Positions 14,029 through 22,822 of a DNA stretch of 64,000 nucleotides are shown in pieces. The notes beneath the pieces were generated by a model. The model was not told the DNA's origin and did no database searches. It saw nothing but the letters and a program-made list of their open reading frames with translations. A program made the position numbers and the translations under genes. Source of the stretch: Gallionella straubiae (GTDB lineage Bacteria; Pseudomonadota; Gammaproteobacteria; Burkholderiales; Gallionellaceae). The stretch lies in the NCBI RefSeq assembly GCF_051257895.1, contig NZ_CP194331.1:62001-126000 (forward strand). Reading direction: 5' to 3'. The stretch's first letter is position 1. The number at the start of each line of letters is the position of its first letter.

Positions 14029-17000
14029 CCATATCGCCCTCGATCCGAAGCGCAGCGCCGTCGTCGAAGCCTGCGCCGGCAGCGGCAAGACCTGGCTGCT
14101 CGTGTCGCGCATCGTGCGCCTGCTGCTGGATGGTGCGCAGCCCTCGCAGATACTTGCGATCACCTTCACGCGCAAGGCGGCGCAGGAGATGCAGGCGCGT
14201 CTGCAACTCTGGCTGCGCGAGTTGGCGATGTCGGACGAGGTGGCGGTGCGCCGGTTCTTTGCCGAGCGCGGGCTGGATGGCCTGAGCGACGATCAGGTGC
14301 AGCGCGCGCGCGGCCTGTATGCCAGCGTGCTGCTGGCGCAGCCCGGCATCACCCTCAGCACCTTCCACGGCTGGTTCATGCAGGTCATGCAACGCGCGCC
14401 GCTGAACGCCGACGTGATGCAGGGCATGACCCTGCTGGAGCGTGCCGCTAGCTGCCAGGAAGAGGCGTGGGAAGAGCTGCTGGAGCAGATGCGCAGGCAG
14501 CCGGACAGCATCGAGGCGCAGCACATGCAATGGCTGTTCGGCGAATGCGGCCTGTATAACACGCGCAAGCTGCTGTTCAACTTCCTCGCCAAGCGCGCCG
14601 AGTGGTGGGCTTATACCTCACATCTCCCCTCGCCCGCAGGCGGGATAGGGGCTGGGGGAGAGGGTGCGCTGGGCTTCGCGCTGGACAAGCTGCGCGCCGA
14701 TCTTGCGGTGGACATGGAGCATGACCCCGTCGTGGAATGGGGCCGGAACGGCAACAGCGAAGAGGTGTTGTTCGCATTCGCGCGCCAGCTTGCGGGCAAC
14801 GGAACTCCCAAGCAACAAGAGAGTGCGAGCCTGCTGGAATGCGCCTGGACGGGCTCCGCGGAGAGTGAACGTTTTGATAAGGCATGGCCGCTGCTGTTCA
14901 CCCAGGCAGGTGAACCGCGCAAGCTCAAGTCCACCAAAAATCAGAATGAGGCTGTGTTTGCCGTTGCGCTGAACAATTTGCAAGCCAGCCTGCAAGCCGT
15001 GCGCGACACGCTCGCCGAGCAGCAGGCCTATCGCCTCAACGAAGCCGTGCTGCACTGCGGCGTCGCATTCCTTGAGTGTTATCAGGCGCTCAAGCAGCAA
15101 AAACAGCAGATGGATTTCTCCGATCTGGAGTGGCAACTGTGCCGATTGCTGCAAGTCAGCGAACACGCCGAGACCATGCAGTACAAGCTCGACAGCCGCT
15201 ACCGCCATGTGCTGCTCGACGAGTTCCAGGACACCAACCCGCTGCAATGGCAGATCATGTGCGCGTGGTTCGACGCGGCAGTCGCGGTCGAATCGCAGCC
15301 CACCGTGTTCGTCGTCGGCGACCCCAAGCAGTCCATCTACCGCTTCCGCCGCGCCGACGCGCGGCTGTTCGGCGTGGCGCGCGAATATCTACAGGAGAAC
15401 TTCGGCGCGGCGACGCTGGGCAACAGCCTCACGCGCCGCAACGCGCAGCCTGTCGTCGATGCGGTGAACACGGTGTTTCGCGAGCAGCCGCACGGCTTCG
15501 AGTTCGTCGAGCACCAGACCCATCAGCGCGACTTGCCCGGCCATGTAGCGGTGCTGCCGCTGGCAGTCGCCAAGCAGGGCGAGGAAGAAGACGTTGAGGA
15601 TGCGCCGCTGGCCTTGCGCGACCCGCTAACCACGCCGCGAGAGGAAGCCGGAGAAGGCGCGCGCCACAAGGAAGCCGTGCAGTTCGCCGAGCTGCTGCAA
15701 ACCATCGTCGGCGGCTGGTCGGTGAACAACGAAGGAAAAGAACGCCGCGCGACTTACGGCGACATCATGGTGCTGGTGCGCGGCCGCACCCACCTCGCGG
15801 TGTACGAGGAGGCGCTGCGCGCGAAACACATTCCCTTCATCACTTCGCGGCGCGGCGGCCTGCTCGACACGCTGGAGGCGGAAGATTTGCAGGCACTGCT
15901 GACCTTCCTCATCACCCCCTTCGCCGACCTCGCGCTCGCGCAGGTGCTGCGCACGCCGGTGTTTGCGTGCAGCGATGCGGACTTGATGGCAATTTCGGAG
16001 AATTCCGGCATTAAAAATGCCGTTCGCCCTGAGCCTGTCGAAGGGCAATTTATTAATCCTTCCTCCGTTCATGGTTCGACAGGCTCACCACGAACGGAGG
16101 AACAGAGCCAGCGTTCATCGTGGTGGCAACGCCTGCAGCACCTAGCCGATCCTTCGCCCGCATTGCAGCGTGCCGCCAGCCTGTTGAAGAGCTGGCTCGC
16201 GCTCGCCGACAAACTCCCGGTGCACGACCTGCTAGACCGCATCTATTTCAAGGGCGACGTGCTGGCGCGCTACACCGCCGTGCTGCCGCCCGAGATGCGC
16301 GCCAAGGTCGCCGCCAACCTACATGCCTTCATGGAGATCGCGCTCTCTGTAGATGCCGGGCGCTACCCCAGCCTGCCGCGCTTCCTGCAGGAGCTGCGCG
16401 AACTGCGCGACAGCCCGGACGACGCGCCGGACGAAGGCAGGTTAGGCACGGCGGGCAACGCGGTGCGCATCTACACCGTGCACGAATCGAAGGGGCTGGA
16501 AGCGCCCATCGTCTGGCTGCTCGATGCGAACGCGGAAAAGAACAACCGGGAAGGCAACGACGTGCTGCTCGACTGGCCGACGCATGAGCCGCAGCCGCTG
16601 CATTTCTCCTTCTATGCTGACCAGGCCTCGCGCGGAAGGAAACGCGCGCCACTGTTTGAGCAGGACGCCGCACAACAGGCTCGCGAAGAGATGAACCTGC
16701 TCTACGTCGCGATGACCCGTGCACAGCAAGCGCTCATCGTGAGCGGCAACAGCAAGGGCGAAGACAAAGAGGGAAAGAAGAAAGCGCTGTCGTGGTACGA
16801 CCGCATCGCGGCGGCGGTGGAACAATGCGGTTTGCGTCAGCCCCTTCCCCCAGGCAGGGGGAAGGTTGGGATGGGGGTTGAACAGTGGTGTGATGACGCA
16901 TCTACCCCCTTCCTATCCCTCCCCCTGCAAGGGGGAGGGGATGCCACAATCGAACTGCCTCCCATCATCCCCACCGGCCAGCGCGCCGCCCGCAACACCG

Positions 17001-17443
17001 CGCAGCAGCAGCGCGGCATCTGGCTGCACGCGCTGCTGCAACACCTTACGGAAGGCAGGGTGGTGGACGAGCATGAACTCCGGCAACGCCTCGCCCTCCC
17101 CGCCGAAGAATTCGAACCGCTCTGGCAACAGGTCCAGCACCTGCTCGCCGCGCCGCAACTCGCACGCTTCTTCGACGCGCGGCAATACCGCAGCGCCTGC
17201 AACGAGATGCCCTACGTCAACGCGCAGGGCGAGCTGAAGCGCATCGACCGGCTGGTCGAATTCGACGACGAGGTGTGGGTGCTGGACTATAAGCTCGGCG
17301 ACAGTGAAGACGCAGCGCGCTACCGCGCGCAGATGCAGGAATACCGCGCGGCAATGCAGGTAGTTTATGCAGTCAAGGAGCTGCGCTGTGCGCTGGTATT
17401 CGCAGACGGAACGTTGTGCGAGGTAACAAACCCATTAGAATGA
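14021..17443 (+). CDS. addA: AddA-like UvrD-type helicase-nuclease subunit
   Basis: 1140 residues starting at ATG 14021, eight bases inside the end of addB. The helicase motifs are complete: ACAGSGKTW (Walker A, residues 17-25), AITFTRKAAQEM, LLDEFQDTNPLQW (Walker B), VVGDPKQSIYRFRRA, YTVHESKGLEAPIVWLL and LLYVAMTRAQQALIVSG. The C-terminal nuclease has WVLDYKLGDSEDAARYRAQM. With AddB it resects DNA ends. Three stretches of repeat DNA (14619-14668, 16020-16097, 16840-16943) sit inside the frame without breaking it, adding low-complexity loops between conserved motifs. Confidence 0.92.
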   Translation: MTNHIALDPKRSAVVEACAGSGKTWLLVSRIVRLLLDGAQPSQILAITFTRKAAQEMQARLQLWLRELAMSDEVAVRRFFAERGLDGLSDDQVQRARGLYASVLLAQPGITLSTFHGWFMQVMQRAPLNADVMQGMTLLERAASCQEEAWEELLEQMRRQPDSIEAQHMQWLFGECGLYNTRKLLFNFLAKRAEWWAYTSHLPSPAGGIGAGGEGALGFALDKLRADLAVDMEHDPVVEWGRNGNSEEVLFAFARQLAGNGTPKQQESASLLECAWTGSAESERFDKAWPLLFTQAGEPRKLKSTKNQNEAVFAVALNNLQASLQAVRDTLAEQQAYRLNEAVLHCGVAFLECYQALKQQKQQMDFSDLEWQLCRLLQVSEHAETMQYKLDSRYRHVLLDEFQDTNPLQWQIMCAWFDAAVAVESQPTVFVVGDPKQSIYRFRRADARLFGVAREYLQENFGAATLGNSLTRRNAQPVVDAVNTVFREQPHGFEFVEHQTHQRDLPGHVAVLPLAVAKQGEEEDVEDAPLALRDPLTTPREEAGEGARHKEAVQFAELLQTIVGGWSVNNEGKERRATYGDIMVLVRGRTHLAVYEEALRAKHIPFITSRRGGLLDTLEAEDLQALLTFLITPFADLALAQVLRTPVFACSDADLMAISENSGIKNAVRPEPVEGQFINPSSVHGSTGSPRTEEQSQRSSWWQRLQHLADPSPALQRAASLLKSWLALADKLPVHDLLDRIYFKGDVLARYTAVLPPEMRAKVAANLHAFMEIALSVDAGRYPSLPRFLQELRELRDSPDDAPDEGRLGTAGNAVRIYTVHESKGLEAPIVWLLDANAEKNNREGNDVLLDWPTHEPQPLHFSFYADQASRGRKRAPLFEQDAAQQAREEMNLLYVAMTRAQQALIVSGNSKGEDKEGKKKALSWYDRIAAAVEQCGLRQPLPPGRGKVGMGVEQWCDDASTPFLSLPLQGGGDATIELPPIIPTGQRAARNTAQQQRGIWLHALLQHLTEGRVVDEHELRQRLALPAEEFEPLWQQVQHLLAAPQLARFFDARQYRSACNEMPYVNAQGELKRIDRLVEFDDEVWVLDYKLGDSEDAARYRAQMQEYRAAMQVVYAVKELRCALVFADGTLCEVTNPLE
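14619..14668 (+). repeat. Palindromic element inserted in frame in addA (first)
   Basis: A CATCTCCCCTCGCCC arm and a GGGGGAGAGGGTG arm are read as SHLPSPAGGIGAGGEGA in AddA. It is related to the element at 13981 and keeps the frame. Confidence 0.7.
16020..16097 (+). repeat. TTCGACAGGCTCA-type inverted repeat inside addA (second)
   Basis: Two 23-base arms, 16020-16042 (CCGTTCGCCCTGAGCC then TGTCGAA) and 16075-16097 (TTCGACAGGCTCACC then ACGAACGG), are inverted copies differing at three positions. Between them lie 32 bases. In AddA they read as VRPEPVEGQ and VHGSTGSPRTE, a well-known translation of this repeat family. Confidence 0.8.
16840..16943 (+). repeat. Pair of C-run/G-run palindromes inside addA (third)
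   Basis: Two elements, 16840-16878 (CCCCTTCCCCCAGGCAGGGG core) and 16904-16943 (CCCTCCCCCTGCAAGGGGGA core), face each other about 25 bases apart. They are translated as QPLPPGRGKVGMG and LSLPLQGGGDA. The frame is kept through both. Confidence 0.75.
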
Positions 17444-17468
17444 GCGCAATGGTTTCAGGGTTACGGAA

Positions 17469-18527
17469 GTGAAACACGAAGCAGCAAAAGGCCGCGGCGC
17501 GACCATGCAGATCGAGGGGCGTTTCGAGAGCGTGGCGCGCGAGCGGGTTGACGACGGCTGGAGTACGGCGGACGAGGAGCTGCCGCCATTCAAAACGACG
17601 GTGACGGTGGAGAAGGCAAGGAGCGTGATCCAGCGCCAGGATGCGTCCAATCCGTCGTTCTCGCAGTCGCTCAACGCCTATCGCGGCTGTGAGCATGGCT
17701 GCATCTATTGTTTTGCGCGTGCCAGCCACGGCTATCTCAATCTCTCGCCGGGGCTGGACTTCGAGACCAGGCTGTTTGCCAAGCCGGACGCCGCGAAGCT
17801 GTTGCGCGCGGAACTGGCGAAGCCATCCTACCGCTGCGCGCCCATCGCGCTCGGCACCAACACCGATCCCTACCAGCCCATCGAGCGCGAGTGGCAGATC
17901 ACGCGGCAGGTCATCGAGGTGCTCGCGGAGTGCCGGCATCCGCTGTCCATCGTGACCAAGTCGGCGCTGGTCGAGCGCGACCTCGACCTGCTCGCGCAGC
18001 TGGCGCGCAACTGCCTGGTGCAGGTGTACATCTCGGTCACCACGCTGGATGCGGAACTGGCGCGCAAGCTGGAGCCGCGCGCCTCCTCGCCGCGCCGCAG
18101 GCTGCAGGCCATCGCACGGCTGAACGAGGCTGGCGTGCCTTGCGGCGTGCTGGTCGCGCCGGTGATCCCATTCCTCACCGACGCCGGGCTGGAGAGCGTG
18201 CTGCAGGCCGCGCACGAACACGGTGCGCGCAGTGCCGGCTACAGCCTGCTGCGCCTGCCTTACGAGGTGAAGGAACTGTTCGAGGACTGGCTCGCGACAC
18301 ACTATCCGCTCAAGGCGGCGCATGTAATGAACCGGCTGCGCGAGATGCGCGGCGGGAGCGATGCCGGCCTGGGCAGCTACCTGCGCTACAGCGACCAGTT
18401 CTCCGAACTACTGGCGCAGCGCTTCCAGGTCGCATGCGGGCGGTTGGGCATGAACCTCGACGATGCGCCGCTCGATACCCGCAGCTTCAGACCGCCGTCA
18501 CGTGCGGGGCAGATGGCTCTTTTCTAG
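17469..18527 (+). CDS. PA0069 family radical SAM protein
   Basis: 352 residues. The radical SAM cluster motif is CEHGCIYCFAR (CxxxCxxC), preceded by SLNAYRGC, followed by IALGTNTDPYQPIE and SIVTKSALVERDLDLL. This is the PA0069/SplB-like group; the reaction is not known, though relatives resemble spore photoproduct lyase-type enzymes. The start is an ATG 25 bases after addA; a GGTTTCAGGGTTACGG stretch upstream gives only a weak ribosome site. Its end overlaps the convergent Mut7-C gene by 41 bases. Confidence 0.88.
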   Translation: MKHEAAKGRGATMQIEGRFESVARERVDDGWSTADEELPPFKTTVTVEKARSVIQRQDASNPSFSQSLNAYRGCEHGCIYCFARASHGYLNLSPGLDFETRLFAKPDAAKLLRAELAKPSYRCAPIALGTNTDPYQPIEREWQITRQVIEVLAECRHPLSIVTKSALVERDLDLLAQLARNCLVQVYISVTTLDAELARKLEPRASSPRRRLQAIARLNEAGVPCGVLVAPVIPFLTDAGLESVLQAAHEHGARSAGYSLLRLPYEVKELFEDWLATHYPLKAAHVMNRLREMRGGSDAGLGSYLRYSDQFSELLAQRFQVACGRLGMNLDDAPLDTRSFRPPSRAGQMALF

Positions 18528-18993
18528 CCGTTTGCCATGTTTCGAGTTTCGCACGCATGCGCTTGTAGTGCGAGCCGCGCCAATACACTCTTTCACACAC
18601 TGGGCAATGAGACAGCGGCTCATCCGGCCTCAGCGCATCGGCGGGTACGCGCGCCGCTGCCGCGGCATCGGCCGCAACCAATGGCGTGTTGTCCTCCAGA
18701 CAGCGGGTGAAGGAATGGGCCAGCCAGTCGAGCCTGAAGTGCGCTCCGAGCGTTGCGGCGAGTTCATCGAGGCCGCCCTGCGGCAGGAGCAGCGCGATAC
18801 CCCGCGCCGCCTTATGCTCTTCGATCAGTTGATCCTGCGTCAGGAAGTAGCGCCCTTCTTCGCGGCATTGCCGCAGCAGTTCGGCATCGCTGCGGCCGCC
18901 GTTGGCCAGTAGCGCGTCGTATCCGGCGGCGCGCAGGTAGCGGCACAGCCGGCCGAGCATCTCGTCGCACAGGAAGCGGGGCATGGGGCTCAT
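18487..18993 (-). CDS. Mut7-C RNase domain protein with zinc ribbon
   Basis: 168 residues from the ATG at 18993; other in-frame starts lie at 19038 and 18984, and none has a clear ribosome site. The PIN-like Mut7-C part reads RFLCDEMLGRLCRYLRAAGYD, followed by ADAELLRQCREEGRYFLTQD-like text with acidic active-site residues. The C terminus has a cysteine pair (HCPVCERVYWRGSHYKRM) of the zinc-ribbon type usual in this family. It is predicted to be a ribonuclease of unknown target. It converges with and overlaps the radical SAM gene. Confidence 0.85.
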   Translation of the reverse strand: MSPMPRFLCDEMLGRLCRYLRAAGYDALLANGGRSDAELLRQCREEGRYFLTQDQLIEEHKAARGIALLLPQGGLDELAATLGAHFRLDWLAHSFTRCLEDNTPLVAADAAAAARVPADALRPDEPLSHCPVCERVYWRGSHYKRMRAKLETWQTARKEPSAPHVTAV

Positions 18994-19037
18994 GCCAAAA
19001 TGGTACACCCGGCAGTGAAAATAGGTGATACAGCTCA

Positions 19038-19066
19038 TTGTTTGCCGTCCGGTGTTTGGCTAGAAT
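19038..19066 (+). promoter_or_regulatory. sigma70-type promoter of sodB
   Basis: TTGTTT, 17 bases, then TAGAAT preceded by GGC gives a near-consensus -35/-10 pair. The -10 ends 39 bases before the sodB ATG at 19106, which follows an AAGGAGA ribosome site. Confidence 0.6.
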
Positions 19067-19105
19067 CGGACGCGGTAACTTGCTGACACAACAAGGAGAA
19101 CGACA

Positions 19106-19690
19106 ATGGAACACACTTTACCCGCACTGCCCTACGCCATGGATGCACTGCAGCCGTACATGTCCCAGGAGACTTTCGAGTACCACTACGGCAAGCACCA
19201 TCAGGCCTATGTCACCAACCTCAACAACCTGATCAAGGGCACCGAATACGAGAAGCTCGACCTGGAAGCCATCATCAGGAAGGCGCCTCCCGGCGGCATC
19301 TACAATAATTCCGCGCAGGTGTGGAACCATACCTTCTTCTGGAACTGCATGAAGCCGAACGGCGGCGGCGCGCCAAGCGGCGCGCTGGCGGCTGCGATCA
19401 ACAAGAAGTGGGGCAGCTTCGACGAATTCAAGAAGGTGTTCCAGACTTCGGCGGTGGGCAACTTTGGCTCCGGCTGGACCTGGCTGGTGAAGAAGGCCGA
19501 CGGCAGCGTGGACGTCGTCAACATGGGGCCGGCCGGCACGCCGCTGACCACCGGCGACAAGGCGCTGCTCTGCGTGGACGTTTGGGAGCATGCCTACTAC
19601 ATCGACTACCGCAACCTGCGCCCCAAGTTCGTCGAGACCTTCCTCAACAGCCTGGTGAACTGGGAATTCGTGGCGAAGAACTTCGCCTGA
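19106..19690 (+). CDS. sodB: Iron superoxide dismutase
   Basis: 194 residues. The metal ligands are H27 (FEYHYGKHH), H75 (QVWNHTFFW), D158 and H162 (DVWEHAYYIDYRN). The AVGNFGSGWTWL segment and the glutamine-containing FQTSAVGNF region point to the iron-type rather than the manganese-type enzyme. It converts superoxide to hydrogen peroxide and oxygen in the cytosol. It is a monocistronic gene with a clear promoter and terminator. Confidence 0.96.
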   Translation: MEHTLPALPYAMDALQPYMSQETFEYHYGKHHQAYVTNLNNLIKGTEYEKLDLEAIIRKAPPGGIYNNSAQVWNHTFFWNCMKPNGGGAPSGALAAAINKKWGSFDEFKKVFQTSAVGNFGSGWTWLVKKADGSVDVVNMGPAGTPLTTGDKALLCVDVWEHAYYIDYRNLRPKFVETFLNSLVNWEFVAKNFA

Positions 19691-19707
19691 ACTTCTCTCC
19701 ATGCAGA

Positions 19708-19735
19708 AATCCCGGGGCCGTCCTCGGGATTTTTT
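19708..19735 (+). terminator. Rho-independent terminator after sodB
   Basis: AATCCCG and CGGGATT arms with a T run (GATTTTTTG) follow the sodB stop codon by 18 bases. Confidence 0.75.
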
Positions 19736-19785
19736 GTTGCGTGCGACAATAGCGCTCTGCAATCCGGCAGGACAGGGCGCATGGA

Positions 19786-21726
19786 ATGCTCCACGCAGTG
19801 ATTCATTTACGGAAACGGCTCGACCGGTGCATACCAACAGCACTGGGCGCGTTGCTGTTCTCCTCATCCATGGCCGGCGCCGCAGAGCTTTCCCTGAGCA
19901 TCGCCGACATCGCTGCACCGGATTTCGCCGCACGCGGCATCGCGCTGACCCTGCCCGAGAACGGTTCGGCGGATTTGCGCATCGCCGAGCTGAAAGTGCA
20001 GCAGCGCAGCCTGCGCAACCTGTCGCTCCATTGCGCGAGTTTCGCGCTTTCCACGGCCGGCATGAGCTGCCACGGCGGCAATATGGCTCAACTGCCGGGC
20101 ATGGCCATGGAATTCGACTATCGCTTCGATACCGGCAACTGGCAGGTCTCGGCAGCTTTGCGCAACACACCGGCCAAACAGTTCGCAGCCTTCCTTCCCG
20201 CGAGCATGCCGCTGCCCAACCAGGGCGCACTGAGCGGCACATGGCGCATCGGCGGCAGCGCATCCGGCATGAATGCCGTCGATGCCGACTTGCAACTGGC
20301 CGAGGCGGGGTTCAGCGATGCGAGCGGCCTGCACGCGGCGGAAAAGCTGCGCGGCACCGTCAGGTTCGCGGCCGCGCGCAAGGCCGCGCTCTGGACCTGG
20401 CAAGGCGACATCGCCTGGGAGTCCGGCGAGATGTTCTGGCAGCCGCTGTATTTGCGCGGGGGGCATAGGATTGTTGCCTCCGGCAGCCTGGACGGCGCAT
20501 CGCTCAAAATCGGACAGGCCGTGATCGAGCAGCCGGAAACCGGGCGCGTGCAGCTTGCGGCGCTCTGGGACATGGAGCGGGGCGCGCTGGCGGAATGCAC
20601 GGCGCGCGGCGACAACCTCGCGCTGGAAAAATTGTTCGCCGATTACATCAGGCCGTTCCTGGACAAGGGCGCGCTGGCCGAGTCTTCCCTCTACGGCCAT
20701 GCGGATGTGGACTGGCAATACCGCGGCGGCGCGACGCAGGCGCTGCGCTTGTCCTTGCGCGATGCGGGCATCGCCGATGCCGAACGGCGCTTTGCGCTGC
20801 TCGGCGTGAACAGCGAGATCGACTGGCAAAGGGATGCGCCGCGCACCGCCAGCGTCGCCTTCGCGGGCGGCACGCTGCTCGGCGTGCCGCTGGGAGGCGG
20901 GCGGTGGCAGGTGGAGATGCGCGGCATGGATTTCGGTGTGGCGCAGGGCGTGCTGCCGGTGCTGGACGGAAAGCTCGAGCTGCGCGATTTCAGGCTGCAT
21001 CGCGAGAATGCGGGGTGGCATTGGCAATTCGCCGCCTCGCTCAGCCGGATTTCGATGGAGCAGTTCAGCCAGGCGGCGGGCTGGCCGAAGATGCTCGGCA
21101 CCCTCGCGGGGAGCATCCCCAAGGTCAGCTACGACGGCGGCGAGATCGACGTGGACGGCGCGCTGATCTTCAACGTCTTCGACGGCACGGTGGCGGCGAC
21201 GCAGCTCAAGCTGATCGATCCCTTCGGGCACGCGCCGCGCCTGTCCGGCAGCCTCAGCATGCGCGAACTCGATCTCGACCTGCTGACGCGCACCTTCTCG
21301 TTCGGCAGCATGCAGGGGCGCATCGACGCCGACGTGAACAATCTGGAGCTGCAGGATTGGGAGCCTGCACGCTTCGATGCGCGCATAGCCAGCAGCCCCG
21401 GAAACTACCCGAAGAAGATCAGCCAGCGCGCGGTGCAGAATATCTCCGCCTTGGGCGGCGCGGGCGCGGTGGCCGCGATCCAGCGCAGCTACCTGCGCTT
21501 CTTCGAGAATTTCGGTTACGACCGCATCGGCTGGAGCTGCAGGCTGCGCAACGGCGTATGCGCGATGGGCGGCGTGGACAACGGCAACGGGGCCTATACC
21601 ATCGTCAAGGGCGGCGGCATTCCGGCAATCACCGTGATGGGCTACAATCGCAGTGTTTCGTGGGACGAACTGATTGCGCGCCTGAAGCGTGTGACACAGG
21701 GCAACATGCAGGCTGTGGTCAAGTGA
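19786..21726 (+). CDS. ydbH: YdbH family AsmA-like inner-membrane protein
   Basis: 646 residues with an N-terminal signal-anchor (residues about 15-33) and a long beta-rich periplasmic part typical of AsmA-like proteins. The C-terminal half carries the YdbH pattern LKLIDPFGHAPRLSGSLSMRELDLDLLTRTFSFG and the ending GWSCRLRNGVCAMGG. The next two genes encode YnbE and YdbL, the usual partners. In Escherichia coli YdbH and YnbE form an intermembrane bridge thought to move phospholipid to the outer membrane. The start at 19786 has no strong ribosome site and could be shifted. Confidence 0.85.
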   Translation: MLHAVIHLRKRLDRCIPTALGALLFSSSMAGAAELSLSIADIAAPDFAARGIALTLPENGSADLRIAELKVQQRSLRNLSLHCASFALSTAGMSCHGGNMAQLPGMAMEFDYRFDTGNWQVSAALRNTPAKQFAAFLPASMPLPNQGALSGTWRIGGSASGMNAVDADLQLAEAGFSDASGLHAAEKLRGTVRFAAARKAALWTWQGDIAWESGEMFWQPLYLRGGHRIVASGSLDGASLKIGQAVIEQPETGRVQLAALWDMERGALAECTARGDNLALEKLFADYIRPFLDKGALAESSLYGHADVDWQYRGGATQALRLSLRDAGIADAERRFALLGVNSEIDWQRDAPRTASVAFAGGTLLGVPLGGGRWQVEMRGMDFGVAQGVLPVLDGKLELRDFRLHRENAGWHWQFAASLSRISMEQFSQAAGWPKMLGTLAGSIPKVSYDGGEIDVDGALIFNVFDGTVAATQLKLIDPFGHAPRLSGSLSMRELDLDLLTRTFSFGSMQGRIDADVNNLELQDWEPARFDARIASSPGNYPKKISQRAVQNISALGGAGAVAAIQRSYLRFFENFGYDRIGWSCRLRNGVCAMGGVDNGNGAYTIVKGGGIPAITVMGYNRSVSWDELIARLKRVTQGNMQAVVK

Positions 21727-21780
21727 AACCGTAGAAGCAAGTGTCGTGGACATAAACCGTTTATCGATAGAGGAGGGACG

Positions 21781-21954
21781 ATGAAAAAACTCTGGATAGC
21801 TTTCGCTGGCCTGGCGCTGAGCGCCTGCGTCACCATCAACATCTACTTCCCCGCCGCGGCCGCCGAGAAAGCCGCGGACAAGATCATCGAGGAAGTCATG
21901 CAGAACCATAATGCCGACAAGCCGGCGGAGCCCGCCAGGAAGGAGCCGAAATGA
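21781..21954 (+). CDS. ynbE: YnbE family small lipoprotein
   Basis: 57 residues. A short signal MKKLWIAFAGLALSAC ends in the lipobox LSAC, followed by VTINIYFPAAAAEKAADKII, the conserved YnbE core. An AGGAGG ribosome site precedes the ATG. It lies between ydbH and ydbL and overlaps ydbL by four bases (ATGA). In the family it is an outer-membrane lipoprotein that stacks beta strands onto the end of YdbH. Confidence 0.88.
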   Translation: MKKLWIAFAGLALSACVTINIYFPAAAAEKAADKIIEEVMQNHNADKPAEPARKEPK

Positions 21955-22364
21955 TGAAGCCGATCAGATTTATCGTGTCCCTGCTTGCGTTGACCGCCGC
22001 GTTTAATGTATTTGCCGTGGACTTCGAGACCAATACGCCGGCCGCAAAAGCATTGAGGCAGTCCTTGCGCGACCGTTTCCATGATCTGCGTCCCTATCTC
22101 GACAGCGGCGCAGTGGGGTTGACCTCCGACGGCATGCTCGCCGTGCGCGATGCCAGCAGCGTGCCGCTGGCACAGCGCCAGGCAGTGAATGCCATGGTGG
22201 CGTCGCAGAACAACGACCGCAACGCGCTGTATGCCGAGATTGCCAACGCCAACGGCCATCCTGAATGGCAGGCGGAAATCCGCAACACCTTCGCGCAGCG
22301 CTGGATACAGCGCGCCAAGCCGGGGTGGTGGGTGCAGGACAGCGGGGGCTGGAAGCAGAAATAG
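21951..22364 (+). CDS. ydbL: YdbL family DUF1318 periplasmic protein
   Basis: 137 residues with a signal peptide ending FNVFAV. The DUF1318 core is visible as AKALRQSLRDRFHDLRPYLDSGAVGLTSDGMLAVRD, followed by NDRNALYAEIANANGHPEW and the end RWIQRAKPGWWVQ. In the YdbH-YnbE-YdbL set YdbL is the chaperone-like partner that helps the YdbH-YnbE interaction. It is coupled to ynbE by an overlapping start. Confidence 0.88.
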   Translation: MMKPIRFIVSLLALTAAFNVFAVDFETNTPAAKALRQSLRDRFHDLRPYLDSGAVGLTSDGMLAVRDASSVPLAQRQAVNAMVASQNNDRNALYAEIANANGHPEWQAEIRNTFAQRWIQRAKPGWWVQDSGGWKQK

Positions 22365-22591
22365 GTCATTCTCCCGAACTGCGTGGCATTGCGAATATCT
22401 CATGGGCATAACGGCGGGCCGCTGCCAGGCGCGGTCATGATGCCGCGCGAATTCATCGGCAAGTGACGTGACAACCCGCTCAGGGAGTACGCCAGCTACC
22501 CGTTCCATTTTTCCGATTTGTGCAATTGCTGGCGCTGAATCTGGCGCGGAGCGAATGTTAAAATGGAACTGTAGTTAACAGGAGGCTCATC

Positions 22592-22822
22592 ATGCAAACG
22601 AACATAGAAGAGTTGACCAAGGAGACGATGGCGCTGGACATCGAGGATCGTGCCGCGTTGGCAGGCAAGCTGATTTTGAGCCTGGATGAGCCTACGCCTT
22701 CCGAGTTGGGGCTGATGTGGCTGGAGGAGTCGGAACGCCGCCTGGAAGCGTATCGCGCCGGGCGCACGCAAGGTATTCCCGCCGATGAGGTATTCCGCCG
22801 CGCACTTTCCGAATTGTCGTGA
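22592..22822 (+). CDS. Addiction-module antitoxin (TIGR02574 type)
   Basis: 76 residues starting MQTNIEELTKETMALDIEDRAALAGKLILSLDE, the pattern of the small antitoxin family paired with RelE/ParE toxins. A CAGGAGG ribosome site precedes the ATG. Its stop overlaps the GTG start of the toxin frame (22819), the normal arrangement. The upstream region has GTTAA/TTAAC half-sites around 22556-22579 that could be an autoregulatory operator. Confidence 0.85.
   Translation: MQTNIEELTKETMALDIEDRAALAGKLILSLDEPTPSELGLMWLEESERRLEAYRAGRTQGIPADEVFRRALSELS

Noticed and set aside
19864..21909. Open frame of 681 codons opposite ydbH
   Set aside because: The ydbH frame has the family motifs and partner genes; this strand gives histidine- and arginine-rich text only.
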